Origin: Marsupella aquatica
Lineage: Eukaryota > Marchantiophyta
DNA: 64,000 nucleotides
Reading direction: 5' to 3'
Assembly: GCA_973895155.1 (NCBI GenBank)
Contig: OZ316891.1
Location: 2,108,001-2,172,000 of the forward strand
In this document: positions 11,867 to 22,438 of the stretch, piece after piece
Numbering within the stretch: position 1 is the stretch's first letter
How the letters are laid out: each line of letters opens with the position of its first letter
Translations under genes and position numbers: made by a program
The notes under the pieces: generated by a model
Database searches by the model: none
Told to the model about the DNA's origin: nothing
Seen by the model: only the letters and a program-made list of their open reading frames with translations

Positions 11867-12112
11867 AAACCCCTCCCGGCCCAGTCTCGAACTCTCCCGA
11901 ACCCGTCCCAGCCCACTCCCGGGTTTTTCACCAGATTCCCCCGGTTAGCAAGCTGGCCCCCCTGGTTTGGGGCCAGGTCCGGGGTCGGGGCCAGGTTGGG
12001 GTGTGGGCAGGTCGGGCCAGGCCGGGGCCTGGTTGGGCTCTGGACGGGTAGGGGCGGGGTGTGGGCTGGTCGGGGCCGGGGGAGTAGGGGTCGGGGTGGC
12101 TTGGACGACCGG
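11867..12112. other. C-rich to G-rich strand switch with central hairpin
   Basis: On the + strand about 90 bases of C-rich sequence (11867-11958) change abruptly to about 140 bases of G-rich sequence (11969-12112) with many GGGG/GGGGT runs. At the switch, CTGGCCCC (11953-11960) and GGGGCCAG (11969-11976) form a perfect inverted repeat around an 8-base loop. The Gly/Pro/Arg-rich open frames on both strands come from this composition. Confidence 0.7.
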
Positions 12113-12467
12113 GTGTGACACATGTCAGATGTCGGGGTCCACACCCCTCATTTGTCGGACAAGTCCAATCCGGGTTGAAAGCACTTGGGGCTAGGGCCCT
12201 CAGGCCTTGTAGGGGGCAAGGCCCTCCCCAGGCTTACCTTACACATGAAACCAACTCCCAACAAGAAGCAGAAAAGGGGCTGCCACGAAGAGATGTTGCG
12301 GTGCGTTTGTGGCCTCAATCGCTCCATGAAACCCTTCCCCTAAGCCCTCTACAGTCTCCGGATAAACGAACGCTCCCCGGATGATGCGTGCAGGAGGCAG
12401 AGAGAAGGCGAAGAGAATATAGGAAGAGGAGCTCGACGAGATCCACGAAGCCGAAGGAAATCGAGCT

Positions 12468-14136
12468 ATGGCTGCTGCGTCCCCGATCTGCTGCTCCAGC
12501 AGTTCGCTTCGCCACTCGCCCGCCCTTTCGTCACCTTCTTTCCGTGCGAGAGCGGCTTCCTCGTCCCCCTCGTCCTCCTCGTCCCCCTCAGCGCTCGCCT
12601 CTTCGAGCTCGGCTTCATTTCGTGGGGTGCACAGCTACAGCCTGTCGTCAAATACTCTTGGTGGCCATCTTCGGAATGACAAGAGATTCACCTTCCGTGT
12701 GTAAGCTCCCGCCCCACATGTCTCTTCCCCGGTGAAGAAATTCAGGGATGGTGTTCAATTTCGTTCAAATTTGAAAGTCGAAAGTTGTCTCATCAGGAAA
12801 GAAATTGAGAATCAGTACGAATTGAATGTGATGTTGTTCTGGGCTTGGAAGAGGCTACCAGTTTTGAAGCTCTCGTATTGTGGGATGATTTCAGAAATGC
12901 TGGGGAATGGGGAGCAAGGGATCCCTTTCCGGCCGAAGTCGAGAGCAATTTTGGTGAGAAGACTCTTGGCAATGAGGGTACTGAGCATATTATACTAATT
13001 CCTCCCTCGCTGCTGGGATTGTCGGAGAGGAGCTGCACGCCGCTGGAGTCAGGGACCGTTCCTCTGTCTGAGGAGGAAGCCACGGCATTGCTTCGCAAGG
13101 TCTCTTGCGCTGAGCCTCACTTTATTTCCTAGTGTTTCTAGCTCAATTCTCCCAAAATCATTGGCCATTTGCTTCTGGGTTTACCGTTCAGTGTGACTGG
13201 TTGCAGAGAAGCATTGAAATAACAATTGCAAAATATGTGAGCTTCTGACGACGGTGTTAATGCAGGTATTATTTCAGCACAAAATACGTTCTTTCTAATT
13301 TCATGTGAAATCGGGTCTGTTTACGATGATCCGGACAGGTTGTAGGGTGGAGATTGGCAAAGGACGACAATGGACTCAAAATCTGGACTGAATGGAAGCT
13401 GAAAGATTTTGGAGCTGGAATTTCGCTTTTCGATCGGATCGGAGCTGTCGCTGAAGCTGAAGGGCATTACCCAGAACTTCATCTTCAAGGGTTAAACACA
13501 GCTAGAGCAGAGCTCTTTACCCAGTCCATAGGTACGGTTGGACCCTGAACTGATACGTCTGGACTGCTGTATGTATGTTAATTTAACAAAGTAGTAGATA
13601 ATCTAATTCTTCATGTATTTAGAAGAGAGAGTCCGTACTCAAATAGTTTGCCGGCTACAGGCAAGCTTGTCTTTTGTCTATTCATACCACGTTGAGAAGA
13701 CTTTCCACGGCACGGCAGTTTGTCCCTTTTGACGCATGTGTTTTATCTTGGTAGCTTTTGAATTTGGTTTAATGGGAAGCTGAGCCGCGCAGTTGCCTTC
13801 TAAATAGTATACAGCCTGACAATCGCAGCCTAGAAGAATCATTGAAACATAATGTTTCTGTCTAATTTAATTACACTATTCTTGTCTGTGTTGCTTTGGT
13901 GCATATTAACCATGACTTCTGGGACGCTGCCAAGCCAGCCCCTGAATGAAGAAATTTGAGTCTTCGGACTTGCAGGTAATAGATTGTCGAAGAAGTGCAA
14001 ATGTATTCCATGTGCTTACTACTGAGTGTCTGACTTTTTTGTAGGTGGTCTGAGCATGAACGACTTCATCTTTGCTGCAAAGATTGATAAGATCAAGACG
14101 TCAGATCTTGTAAAAAAGAACAGATTTTGGGCTTAA
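12468..14136 (+). CDS. RAF2: Plastid PCD-like protein, RAF2-type Rubisco assembly factor (4 exons)
   Basis: Exons are 12468-12700, 12862-13099, 13339-13531 and 14045-14136, giving 251 codons. Exon 1 encodes an Ala/Ser/Arg-rich N terminus (SSSPSSSSSPSALASSSS) typical of a chloroplast transit peptide. Exon 2 gives GARDPFPAEVESNFGEK, TEHIILIP and the Pro-Leu-Ser-Glu-Glu-Ala lead-in to the domain. Exons 3-4 encode a pterin-4a-carbinolamine dehydratase fold: VVGWRLAKDDNG, GHYPELHL, ARAELFTQSIG|GLSMNDFI, AAKIDKIKTSDL, ending FWA. The DPFPAE/FGEK block and C-terminal KTSDL-x-FWA ending fit plant RAF2 (Arabidopsis At5g51110 type) better than a catabolic dehydratase. RAF2 aids Rubisco large/small subunit assembly in the stroma. 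Phases agree at all joins. The exon 1/2 junction is least certain: I chose the strong donor GTAAGC and acceptor CTACCAG. The canonical dehydratase HHP motif is HYP here, so dehydratase activity is doubtful. Confidence 0.88.
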
Positions 14137-16065
14137 GCTTGTTTCTGATATCATCATACAGATATCTGACTCGACCATTGTTATTAGGGATTCGACAATG
14201 GCTGATTGGAATTTGTTTTTGTCATCGGTACAAGACAGTGCCTTGCATTGAGCTAGCAGTTACAGGATTCAAGTTTATAGCCTTGAGATAGACGCTAAGG
14301 ACGATGCCAACGCACCATTTGCATCTTTCCCCCAACTGTAGGTGAGGGACTCCGGTATACAGCCCTTGCCCCTCTAGGCAGCTTTCTTTCCTGCTTAGCT
14401 TTTGTCTCCTGGAAAATTGGAATGGGGCAGATGCTGCGGGTCATGATTATGTAACGTTGACACTCAAGAGTGCATTATGATTAAGATAAAAACGATGTTT
14501 AGAGAAATTGAGTATGGTTTGGTGATGTGCAACTGTGATTCTAAAATACGAACCAAGAAGGCTTTAGTATATGTGTCTCCCTGGAAACTTGGGAGGTGAA
14601 GCCATGAATGATCTCTACGGGTTCAAGACGAACCGGGTTTGCCGTCTCTCTCCCGCTTGCCTTGAATGAAATATAGGAGCCCATCACTGAATATAGTATA
14701 CTTTGTCCCGGCTTGGGATATTAGTCAGAAACATGTCCAGCAAAAATCGAGCTTGAATGAGATTAATCTGTCAGCGATGTCTTGGAGATATTACCCTTCT
14801 CTTCCTGCATAGCTGGAGGACAAGTACAGTAGGAAGAAAACGTCAAGGTTTTAGTTTTCAAACTCTCATCTCGCCTGGCTTTTCATTTCTCCTCTTCTTT
14901 ACCTCAGAACTACGCGAAGAACATAACACTAATTCTGGCATAACACTAATTACGGCGAATAGTGTAGCTTATTAATTATTAGATCATAATCGAGTGCATG
15001 TAGCTTATTAATTATTAGCTCATAATCGAGTGCATGCGTCTTAGGAATGGAGTTGAGCCCTCGCAGGTGTGAACATGCTTGGTCATGCTCTGTTGTGCAG
15101 CTATCACACCATAACTAGGTTCGGACGAAAAAAGTGGACCGGCCACACCCACTCAAAGATGTCCTTCCCGACTCGAGGATTGGCTCGAATTGCTACCGAA
15201 TCCAAACTTGGTAGTGTAAGAAGTGATGGGCTGCTCCTGGATAATCTTGACCGTTGTGCGTTCGGCCTGGTAGGGTCCTCGTCGCAGAATTAGATTGGTT
15301 GTAGGATTGAACATCAGACCACCTGAGATACTCATTGATGTTACTTGTTACCAGGGGCAAGGGTATATAGTCTGAAAACCTTACAAAATTCCAATCAGAA
15401 TTTAAATACTCTTCACCAGGTGATAGTGAGACGATAATTGATATTTCGGTTGGAATAGCAGCATGAGGTGACAGTCTCGTGCACCTTTCACAGTTTGAAA
15501 AATGCTTCCTCTCCTACTAGTGGCCATTTCTGGACTTGAGAGAGTCCAATTAACCTTGTTAAGTGAATCTTCCCCCAAAAAACTGGCCTTTTAAGACACC
15601 TGCAAAAGTTATGGGAACGTTCATGGAACTGGACTCTTCGATTGTACAAATATTTCAGAGTGCCAAATCTTTTAGGGGAATTCCAAACACATCGATTCCC
15701 ACCGTGACAAATTATCACATTCCTTGTGACGTGGGTTTGTTTCAATTTGTATTGGGGTTTGCAGTTTTACGCCTGTCTAGCACTACAGTAATGAGATTTT
15801 GATTACTTGAGATAGGTTGGGCCTATTTCTTCCACCTGGGCTTCCTCATCTCGATAAGTCGGGTCTGTTTCTCGTGTTGCATTCTGGTGAGACGGCCTGA
15901 CAAATATTCTCATCTACTTTTTTATTCATGTATGATAAGTTGTGTTGTATGTACAAGCCCTTCACAAGACTTAGACGTTAACGTCTACAATCAGGTACTG
16001 TCCAACCAGTGAAGGTTACCTTCACTAGCAAAGGTACTGCATTCCCAAAGTGCTACTACCTGAAA
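14137..16065. other. Region between the convergent RAF2-like and TolB-like genes
   Basis: This contains the 3' flanks of both genes. No ORF resembles a known family. A 36-bp tandem duplication at 14965-15036 is listed separately. Otherwise I see nothing structured. Confidence 0.5.
14965..15036. repeat. Perfectly adjacent 36-bp duplication
   Basis: TAGCTTATTAATTATTAG(A/C)TC followed by ATAATCGAGTGCATG occurs twice head to tail (14965-15000 and 15001-15036) with one difference. A weaker duplication of CATAACACTAATT lies just upstream. Confidence 0.9.
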
Positions 16066-19000
16066 CTATGTACACCTAACTGGGGGCAATTGTATTGAGT
16101 AACGTTGGTAGGAGTGGTGGATTTTGGATTTTAGCCATCTTGCATCCTCTACATTGCAGCTCAAAATCAGACCCTCAGTTGACAGATCTGAAGAGTGCAG
16201 AAAAGAGGGACCCCAGGTGGGTGTACCATCTTCGATAGAATTTTGAGTAAGCCTCTCAACGTTAGAGCCATCCACATCAGCCGTGAAAATCTCTCCGTAT
16301 GGTTGAAACATGAACGGTTGCGCGACTGGCTCACCTGAGTTCCCGGCAAGATCAGAGACAAAAACCAGCTTTCTGCTGTCAGGGCTGAATATGGGATGCA
16401 CTGTCAGCCCTGCGTGGTCACTTTGAAGCACCTTATGCAGCCCTGTTCTATCAGGATGAATCATATAGATAGAGAAGCTACCCGCACCTGGATCCTCTCG
16501 ATCCGAAATGAAAGCAATCCACTCACCACTGGGAGACCAGTTTGGATGCTGGTCCGTCCAAGGACCTTCTGTAAGTCGCTGGAGTTCTTTTCCTTCACCA
16601 TGCACAGCATCCATAATGAAAAGATTCTTATACCCGGATCTTATAGACCTGAAAACCAAATACTTCCCGTCAGGAGACGGAGATGGGAATGCATTGTTGC
16701 CGGTCTTCGTTAAGTCCTTCCAGTAAATCTTTCCACCTCCATCAACATTGTGCACAGAAATAATCTGTACAGGCTCGTCGAAGCCAAATTCTGGACCGTT
16801 GCTGGCATAAAGCACATTCTTTCTCTTTTTGTCCCAAGCCGGACTGAAAGCAAGCCCTGAAAATACCTTCTTTGCCCCACTCCCATTCGCATTGCTCACC
16901 CATATTCCTGAGGCACTTTCGGGCATTTCCTCTGTAGAGTCTTCAAAGTTCCGAACGAAAGCTAAGAGCGATCCATCTGGGGAGAATGTAGGAAAGGTAC
17001 CATCAACCCTCACGAGAGCCAGATCCGGTGAAGGAGATTGAAGTTCCTGCAGAAGGGGAATAACGGATGCTCCTCCAGTGTTTCCCCTGCAACGATGGTA
17101 TCCCACGAAGCCCGAATAGGATGAGACAAATGGGTTGTAGTGATTTACGTTGGGAGAAATCTTTTCCGTGAGCTTTATGAACGAGTTCGACATCAAATCA
17201 AAGATCTCCACATGGCGGATGAGAGACCCTGGCCTGCGAGTTGCCACGGCTACCCAGGCAGCTCCTGGAAAGGCAGCTGGAGTAACAGCATGCACACCAG
17301 GTGGAGTTATCCTCTCCTCTTGCACTATACCTTCGCCTGTGGATAAAAACGTTTCAGGCAAGGTAACTCGAAACACACTCCACCATCCATCTTCAGCTTG
17401 CCTATGGAAAAAGATTGTGTGTTCATCCGCCCAGGATGGCCAGCCTGCATGCTTGACCACCAGGACCCTGTTGGATCCATCGTTAGCTTTACACACATAG
17501 AGATCTGTCGAAAGTTCCTTCGTTTCCCCCTGGAACCCGCTTGCTGAGGATGCCACTGCTACCCACTTACCCGATGGAGAAACCGAAGGACTGAAGTCTG
17601 TGGTTCCTTTGGGTGTTAGCCTTGTTGTAATTTGTGTCTTGACGCTGGTCGAATAAACTGCGGCCCAGCTTTGTCTGGGGCTTTCATGTGGCTCTTTGGT
17701 TGACACATAGACAATGTTATCACCAACAACAGACGGTCTGTCGAAGAAGGCCGGTCCATCCGAATGAAGACCAGCATCCAGCACGACACGACCAGTTTTT
17801 AAAAACTCGGTCTCCAGTATCTCCCTTCGTCTCGGGTGCTCACTGAACACGACTTTGAGAAAAAGTTCAGATTCCCGGGTGATTTGAATCTCGTTTGAGA
17901 AAATGTTGAAATAGATCCGAGCGCTTCCATCTCTCTCCGAGGCAAAGATCAGCACAGTGGAGTCATCCACAACTGTAGAAGACATGCGAGAGCCAACAAA
18001 TCCAAATCAGCATGTGCATTCTGTTTTGTCTATGCAGCCTTCCATTACTTAGACTATTCAAATATATTTAAAAGACTAAGCATCCCCTTTGTCTATCCTT
18101 CAGTGGATAAGCGGTTGCACACCCAACCTTCCGATTGGCCACTGGAATTTTGTAGTTAGCTGATCAGGTTATAACTTTGATATGCCCATGAAAAGTTTAC
18201 GCTACTGATCCTAAGCTATGGCTAGATGAAGGATTCCTGCTAGTTTTGCTGATTGAAGTTTGAGACTCGTGCAAACGAGAGTCCTGTTTTCCGACTGCGG
18301 TCTGCCCTTCTAGATCTCAAATCAATGCGCAGATGTCATTGGGTGAAGCAGTCTGTAACCTCGCTAAACGACTGCCTCTACAGTTTGAGAGTCCTGAAAT
18401 TAAGTCGATTCCTAAGATTGAATGACTGAGGATTAGCTGACTTCTAAATTTGCAATTTAGATTTGCTTCTTACCTGCTCGCGAATATAACAACCAGAATG
18501 AAAGTAAAATAATCTACAAGACCCCACAAATCTACCCGCAGCTGTTCATATTTGAGTCGTTTATGGCCCATTGCTATTTGGATTTTGAAACCTCCAAAAG
18601 GAAATGCTTTGAACTGTTCACCATCGAACGAAGAGTAGACAATTGAAAGCCTAGAGATCAATGGCAATCGAATGTAATCTATGCGGAGAAAAACAGTCAA
18701 TGATACATGGAAACGTCCCCAAGATAGAGAAGGCAACACCAAAGAGAGGGCATACGGGGACAGGAGACGCTGGCATCTTACCGTTCACATCCTGACCTCT
18801 CACTCGTTCCAGAACGGCTAATCTCGCCTCTCCCTCCACAAGCTGCCCGTTGTAATTGATCGAGATGCCATCCGTCAGTCTGATCTCGTCCAGAACCCCA
18901 GCAGCAGAAAGAGCGCCACTACTGTAGTCCTTCGCCCAAAAGTCCGGCAGCTTCACAGCGAACAGATCGAAGGCGAAATGCGCCCTCCCGACCGAGGCAA

Positions 19001-19175
19001 AGGCAATCGTTCCTCGACTGGTCTCATGCTCTGCTCCTCCTCTTGCGACACTCCCGTTCCAGTCGTTTCCTCCTTCGCTTAAATCCGCTCCAGCAGCCAC
19101 CAAGATCCAAATGCCAAGCCAGTGAAGCCCTCGTCCCCATGGCAGTACTTCTGGCAATCCTCTTCGCCGCCCCAT
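16066..19175 (-). CDS. TolB / DPP6-N-terminal-like beta-propeller protein (2 exons)
   Basis: Exon 1 (19175-18782) and exon 2 (17972-16066) join in frame (AAC G|GTAAG; TCTACAG|TT) to give 766 codons. The N terminus is basic and then hydrophobic (GLHWLGIWILVAAGADLS), consistent with a signal peptide or anchor. Exon 1 continues TIAFASVGRAHFAFDLF and EIRLTDGISINYN. Exon 2 carries repeated PD40/WD40-like blades, recognisable by FSPDGSLLAFVR, PSPDGKYLVFRS, WSPSGEWIAFISD and FSPDSRKLVFVSD at about residues 470-710. This is the layout of the plant 'TolB-related / DPP6 N-terminal domain-like' proteins (the At1g21670/At1g21680 type, as I recall). I see no C-terminal serine-peptidase domain, so it is a propeller-only protein, probably secreted or endomembrane. 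Its substrate or partner is unknown. The 809-bp intron holds no recognisable element. The gene is convergent with the RAF2-like gene. Confidence 0.85.
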
Positions 19176-20089
19176 TTATTATCGTCAATTCTGTTCCACC
19201 TCAATGCGTCGAAACCTCACCATGGCCTGGAAGCTCGTTGTGACAGAAACAGGGATGGTCCTCAGCTGGACCTGGGCTGATAACACTACCGTAGCTTTGT
19301 GCATAGGTTTCAGAATTTTAATTTGTATGAAACCTCACAGAAAAGGAAGAGTTATATATAATAGTCGAACCAAGACCTATGAGTCTCTACTCAATTGACC
19401 TATCACAAAGTCATGCCTCTTTGGGCAGTATTTAGAATTCTTGTTCAATTACTTTCATTCTGTGAAAGTTCATAATCACACTAAAACTATCCTATACTAG
19501 CGTTTCATTTCGTGATTCTTTTGTGCATCTTTGGAAAACAAGTGAAGTCAAACTTTCATTTTGCCTACAGCCTGTGGATAAGCGTTTCTGGTAGACAAAG
19601 TGAAATAATACACCACCTATTGGTTTTGGGTATTTTGTGCAGCCTTTGGTGTAGAGTGGAGACCTTATTGGTATTTGGTGTCATCTCTTGTGAGAGTGGG
19701 GGCCTTATCCCCCATTCAGTACTAGGACCTTATTGATATTTTGTGCAATTGCACTCTTTCGTGCAATGATTTTCTGTGGAGGGGCCTTATCCCCCACCTC
19801 AGCCACGCTCCACCCCCCTCCCCCCCCCAGGTGTATGTTGCACTAGAGGGGACTCAGGATTCATATAGGATACTCATCCTGGAACAAAAAAAGTTAATTT
19901 GTCCTATGCAGGAGATAAATGTCCTAATTTGGGAAGTGGGGGCAATGTGAAAGGGGATGAGTATCCAAGGGGATGGGTATCCAAGGGTATACCGCTGAAC
20001 AGGGGTATCCAAGGCACTAGGTGTGAGGGGCATCCAATGTCAGGTCTACATTTTCAAAAGTGTATAGGGCAAGGGCAATAGGCTGTGGC

Positions 20090-20590
20090 TCCTCTCATTT
20101 GCTCTTGATGATGCGGCTGCGGCTGAACTCTCTGCTGGTGTCTCATTGTTGGATGTTGTTGTTGCTGTTGTTCATGGATGCAAGCTCACTCTCGTTGCTG
20201 GGCTCTCCCTCTCTGCTGCTGGACTCGATCTCGCTCTCGATGGCTTGGTGGCTGCTGGCTCAAGTGGACTCGATGTTGCTCAATCGATGCTACTGGACTC
20301 GTTGCTGCTCGATGCTCAATGCCTATCGCTTGCTGGACTCGATAGCTGGAGTCGATGCTGCTGCTGCTGGACTTGCTTCTGCTGCCTCTGCTCGATAGTT
20401 GGACTCGATGCTGGCTGGCTCAACTCAGATCAGATCAATAGCAGGTCAGCTCAATGGTGATCAGGCTGCGCTCAGCTCTATGGTGATGAAGTGAAGGTGA
20501 TTGAGTTCAGGCCCAAAGCCTCTTGAAGGTGATTGTGTCCAGGCCTGTTGCTCGATGGTGATCAGGCTGCACTCAGCTCGGTGGAATGTG
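20090..20590. repeat. Low-complexity CTGCTGGACTCGATG region with a short duplication
   Basis: From about 20120 to 20440 the + strand is built from shuffled words GCTGGACTCGAT, GTTGCTG and GATGCTGCTG. At 20455-20590 the phrase GGTGATCAGGCTGC(G/A)CTCAGCTC and neighbouring GAAGGTGATTG recur. The open frames in two registers are compositional, and no protein family is visible. Confidence 0.65.
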
Positions 20591-21012
20591 TCTCCTATGA
20601 AAAGTGCATTACACAGAGTTCCAATGAAGAAAGAGGCTAAAGAAAAAGTTGTAAGATTTGATGATATTTTTGCAGAGACGAGGAAAGAAGCTTTGGAAAC
20701 ATGTTGACTTCTTGGAATAATTTGTTTGAAAGACACTTTGGCCATGCCAGATTCTAAGTATCTTGAGACCACTAATCTTTTAAACTCTGAAAAATGTGCA
20801 AATGCTAAGGTAATCTGTTTGTCCTATGATGATGATTGTGAGGAAGTGCCACCCAAGAAGATCAGCAGAATAGTTGTTTTGTACAAATCAATTTTTAAAG
20901 TGAAAACAGAGCCTACTAATGAATAATGGAAAATTTTGGTTACATTGCTTTCTATTTGAGTTAAAGAGAGGGGGTGTGGGGTACTTTGCTTGGAAGACTG
21001 TCCGTTGGACAG

Positions 21013-21417
21013 TTCAGGGTTCATTTCCCTGACAAAGTTCTTGAGATGTCCATAACAGCCAAAAAAAATTACCTACATTACATGGAGCTGGTTTGTGCGA
21101 AAAGTTGAAAAACAAATTTACCTACATTGTTTGGGATTTATGAATATGGGTAAAATACAACCTTTAATTTTTCTTAGAGGGGTAAACAATTAAATGGAAA
21201 ATAAAGATTTGTGGGTACTTTCAGGGTTCAATTCATTGACAAAGTTCTTGAGATGTCCATAAAAGCCAAAAACAATTACCTACATTACATGGAGCTGGTT
21301 TGTGCAAAAAGTTGAAAAACAAATTTACCAACATTGTTTGGGATTTATAGATATGGGTAAAATACAACATTTAAGTTTTCTTAGAGGGGTAAACAATTAA
21401 AGGAAAAGTAAAGATGG
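21013..21417. repeat. Two-copy tandem repeat, unit about 207 bp
   Basis: Copies begin TTCAGGGTTCA at 21013 and 21220. They share GACAAAGTTCTTGAGATGTC, TACATTACATGGAGCTGG, TTTGGGATTTAT and CTTAGAGGGGTAAACAATTAA in the same order with roughly 5-10% differences. Non-coding. Confidence 0.9.
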
Positions 21418-21570
21418 GTTTTTTGGCAAAGGGGTTTCAAAATAGTCAAGAAGGCAATAATTTTAAGAAATGCCTTATTGCAAGAGCACATTAAGAGTTT
21501 AATTTTTGCAAAAAAAAAATAGGAAAAAAAAATGTAATTAGGGTTCACCATATAGCAATGTCGGTAATTT

Positions 21571-21645
21571 TTAGGGTTTGGATAAACACTGCCTAATTTA
21601 AACCCTAAAAACCCTAAAAAACCCTAAACCCTAAACCCTAAACAC
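21571..21645. repeat. Interstitial telomere-like (CCCTAAA)n and an inverted TTTAGGG
   Basis: A run of AACCCTAAAAACCCTAAA and CCCTAAACCCTAAA (about five units of the plant telomere motif) follows an inverted TTTAGGGTTT about 30 bases upstream. The 30-bp phrase GGTTTGGATAAACACTGCCT followed by AATTTAAACC occurs at about 21576 and again at about 21703. This may be an ancient telomeric insertion or a telo-box cluster about 800 bp upstream of UTP15. Confidence 0.75.
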
Positions 21646-22169
21646 AACACCATACAGGCAAGTCCAGCCAATCCCTCTCCAACCCTACCTAACTCAGTAG
21701 TCAGGTTTGGATAAACACTGCCTAATTTAAACCAAGAACCCTCCACGTCTCCCAACTTTCCAACACCAACCAAACCTGAAGAAAATATTCAGCAAAGAAA
21801 CATTCATTATATTTTATTTCAGGACATAATATGCAAGGCTAGAATATTATTCTTCAGTCTTTTTCTCAATCCTAAAAACCAATGTATACACTGAAAAGTT
21901 AGTGTTTACAGAATTCTTGCAAGATTTCATATGCACCCCAAAATGTTTGGTTAATGGGACCAAAAAAATGAACAAATTGTAATTTAAAAAATATATTTTT
22001 TTTATAATAATTTGTAATTTATAATTTCTTGTGCAAACCCAGATGGGACAACGCTAGTCCATGGAAGTCCTCGTCCACTCTCCCACTGGAGTTCTTCGCT
22101 CCCGAAAGGCGGTCCATGAAACCACCTGTGACCTCAGACCCCAAAAGACTCTCCGAAACCCGATGCTCG

Positions 22170-22178
22170 AAACCCTAA
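22170..22178 (+). promoter_or_regulatory. Telo-box AAACCCTAA upstream of UTP15
   Basis: AAACCCTAA followed directly by AACCCTCC lies 261 bases before the UTP15 start codon. Telo-boxes are a known element in plant promoters of ribosome-biogenesis and translation genes, which fits a pre-rRNA processing factor. The assignment comes from motif and position. Confidence 0.6.
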
Positions 22179-22438
22179 AACCCTCCAAATGCAGTTTGGG
22201 CAGTGTCGCTAAAACCCTCGTACAGTGAACCATTAGCAGAGGGGAGATGGCCTAGACGATCTCAGGCTGAAGAAACAAATTCCGATTCCAAGATCGGTTG
22301 AAGAAATTCGAAGCTCTCCGAATGGATCGTTGTTCTAGTTGATGAAGCGTCAGAAATCGATCAATACGATCTTCCCGGTGCGGAGGGGACCAAGCTTTCG
22401 GAGGAGAGGATTATTGGAAGCAGAAATCTGAGACGGCG

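Larger units (their letters stand above)
9281..12467. other. Intergenic region between the DUF309 and RAF2-like genes
   Basis: No secure gene. A minus-strand frame at about 10110-10220 (GDCNIQQSLILVRGAWELAD) follows a good acceptor-like TCTGCAG and could be an isolated exon, but I recognise no family. The region also contains an extremely AT-rich block, a degenerate tandem repeat and a C-rich/G-rich switch, listed separately. Confidence 0.4.
19176..22438. other. Region between the divergent TolB-like and UTP15 genes
   Basis: The two genes point away from each other, so both promoters lie here. The interior is repeat-derived: (C)CAAGGGGTAT(C)-type short tandem words at about 19945-20015, a CTGCTGGACTCGATG low-complexity block, a 207-bp tandem duplication and telomere-like CCCTAAA repeats. 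An open frame at 20726-20926 (MKDTLAMPDSKYLETTNLL) is not recognised. Confidence 0.5.

Noticed and set aside
11854-12194. Pro/Arg-rich and Gly-rich frames on both strands
   Set aside because: Caused by the extreme C-rich/G-rich composition.
16396-17500. Plus-strand ORFs across the TolB-like gene
   Set aside because: Antisense shadows of the long minus-strand coding exon.
20060-20460. Overlapping Leu/Ser/Ala-rich open frames
   Set aside because: They come from low-complexity GCTGGACTCGATG words and are open in two registers at once. No domain or codon signal.
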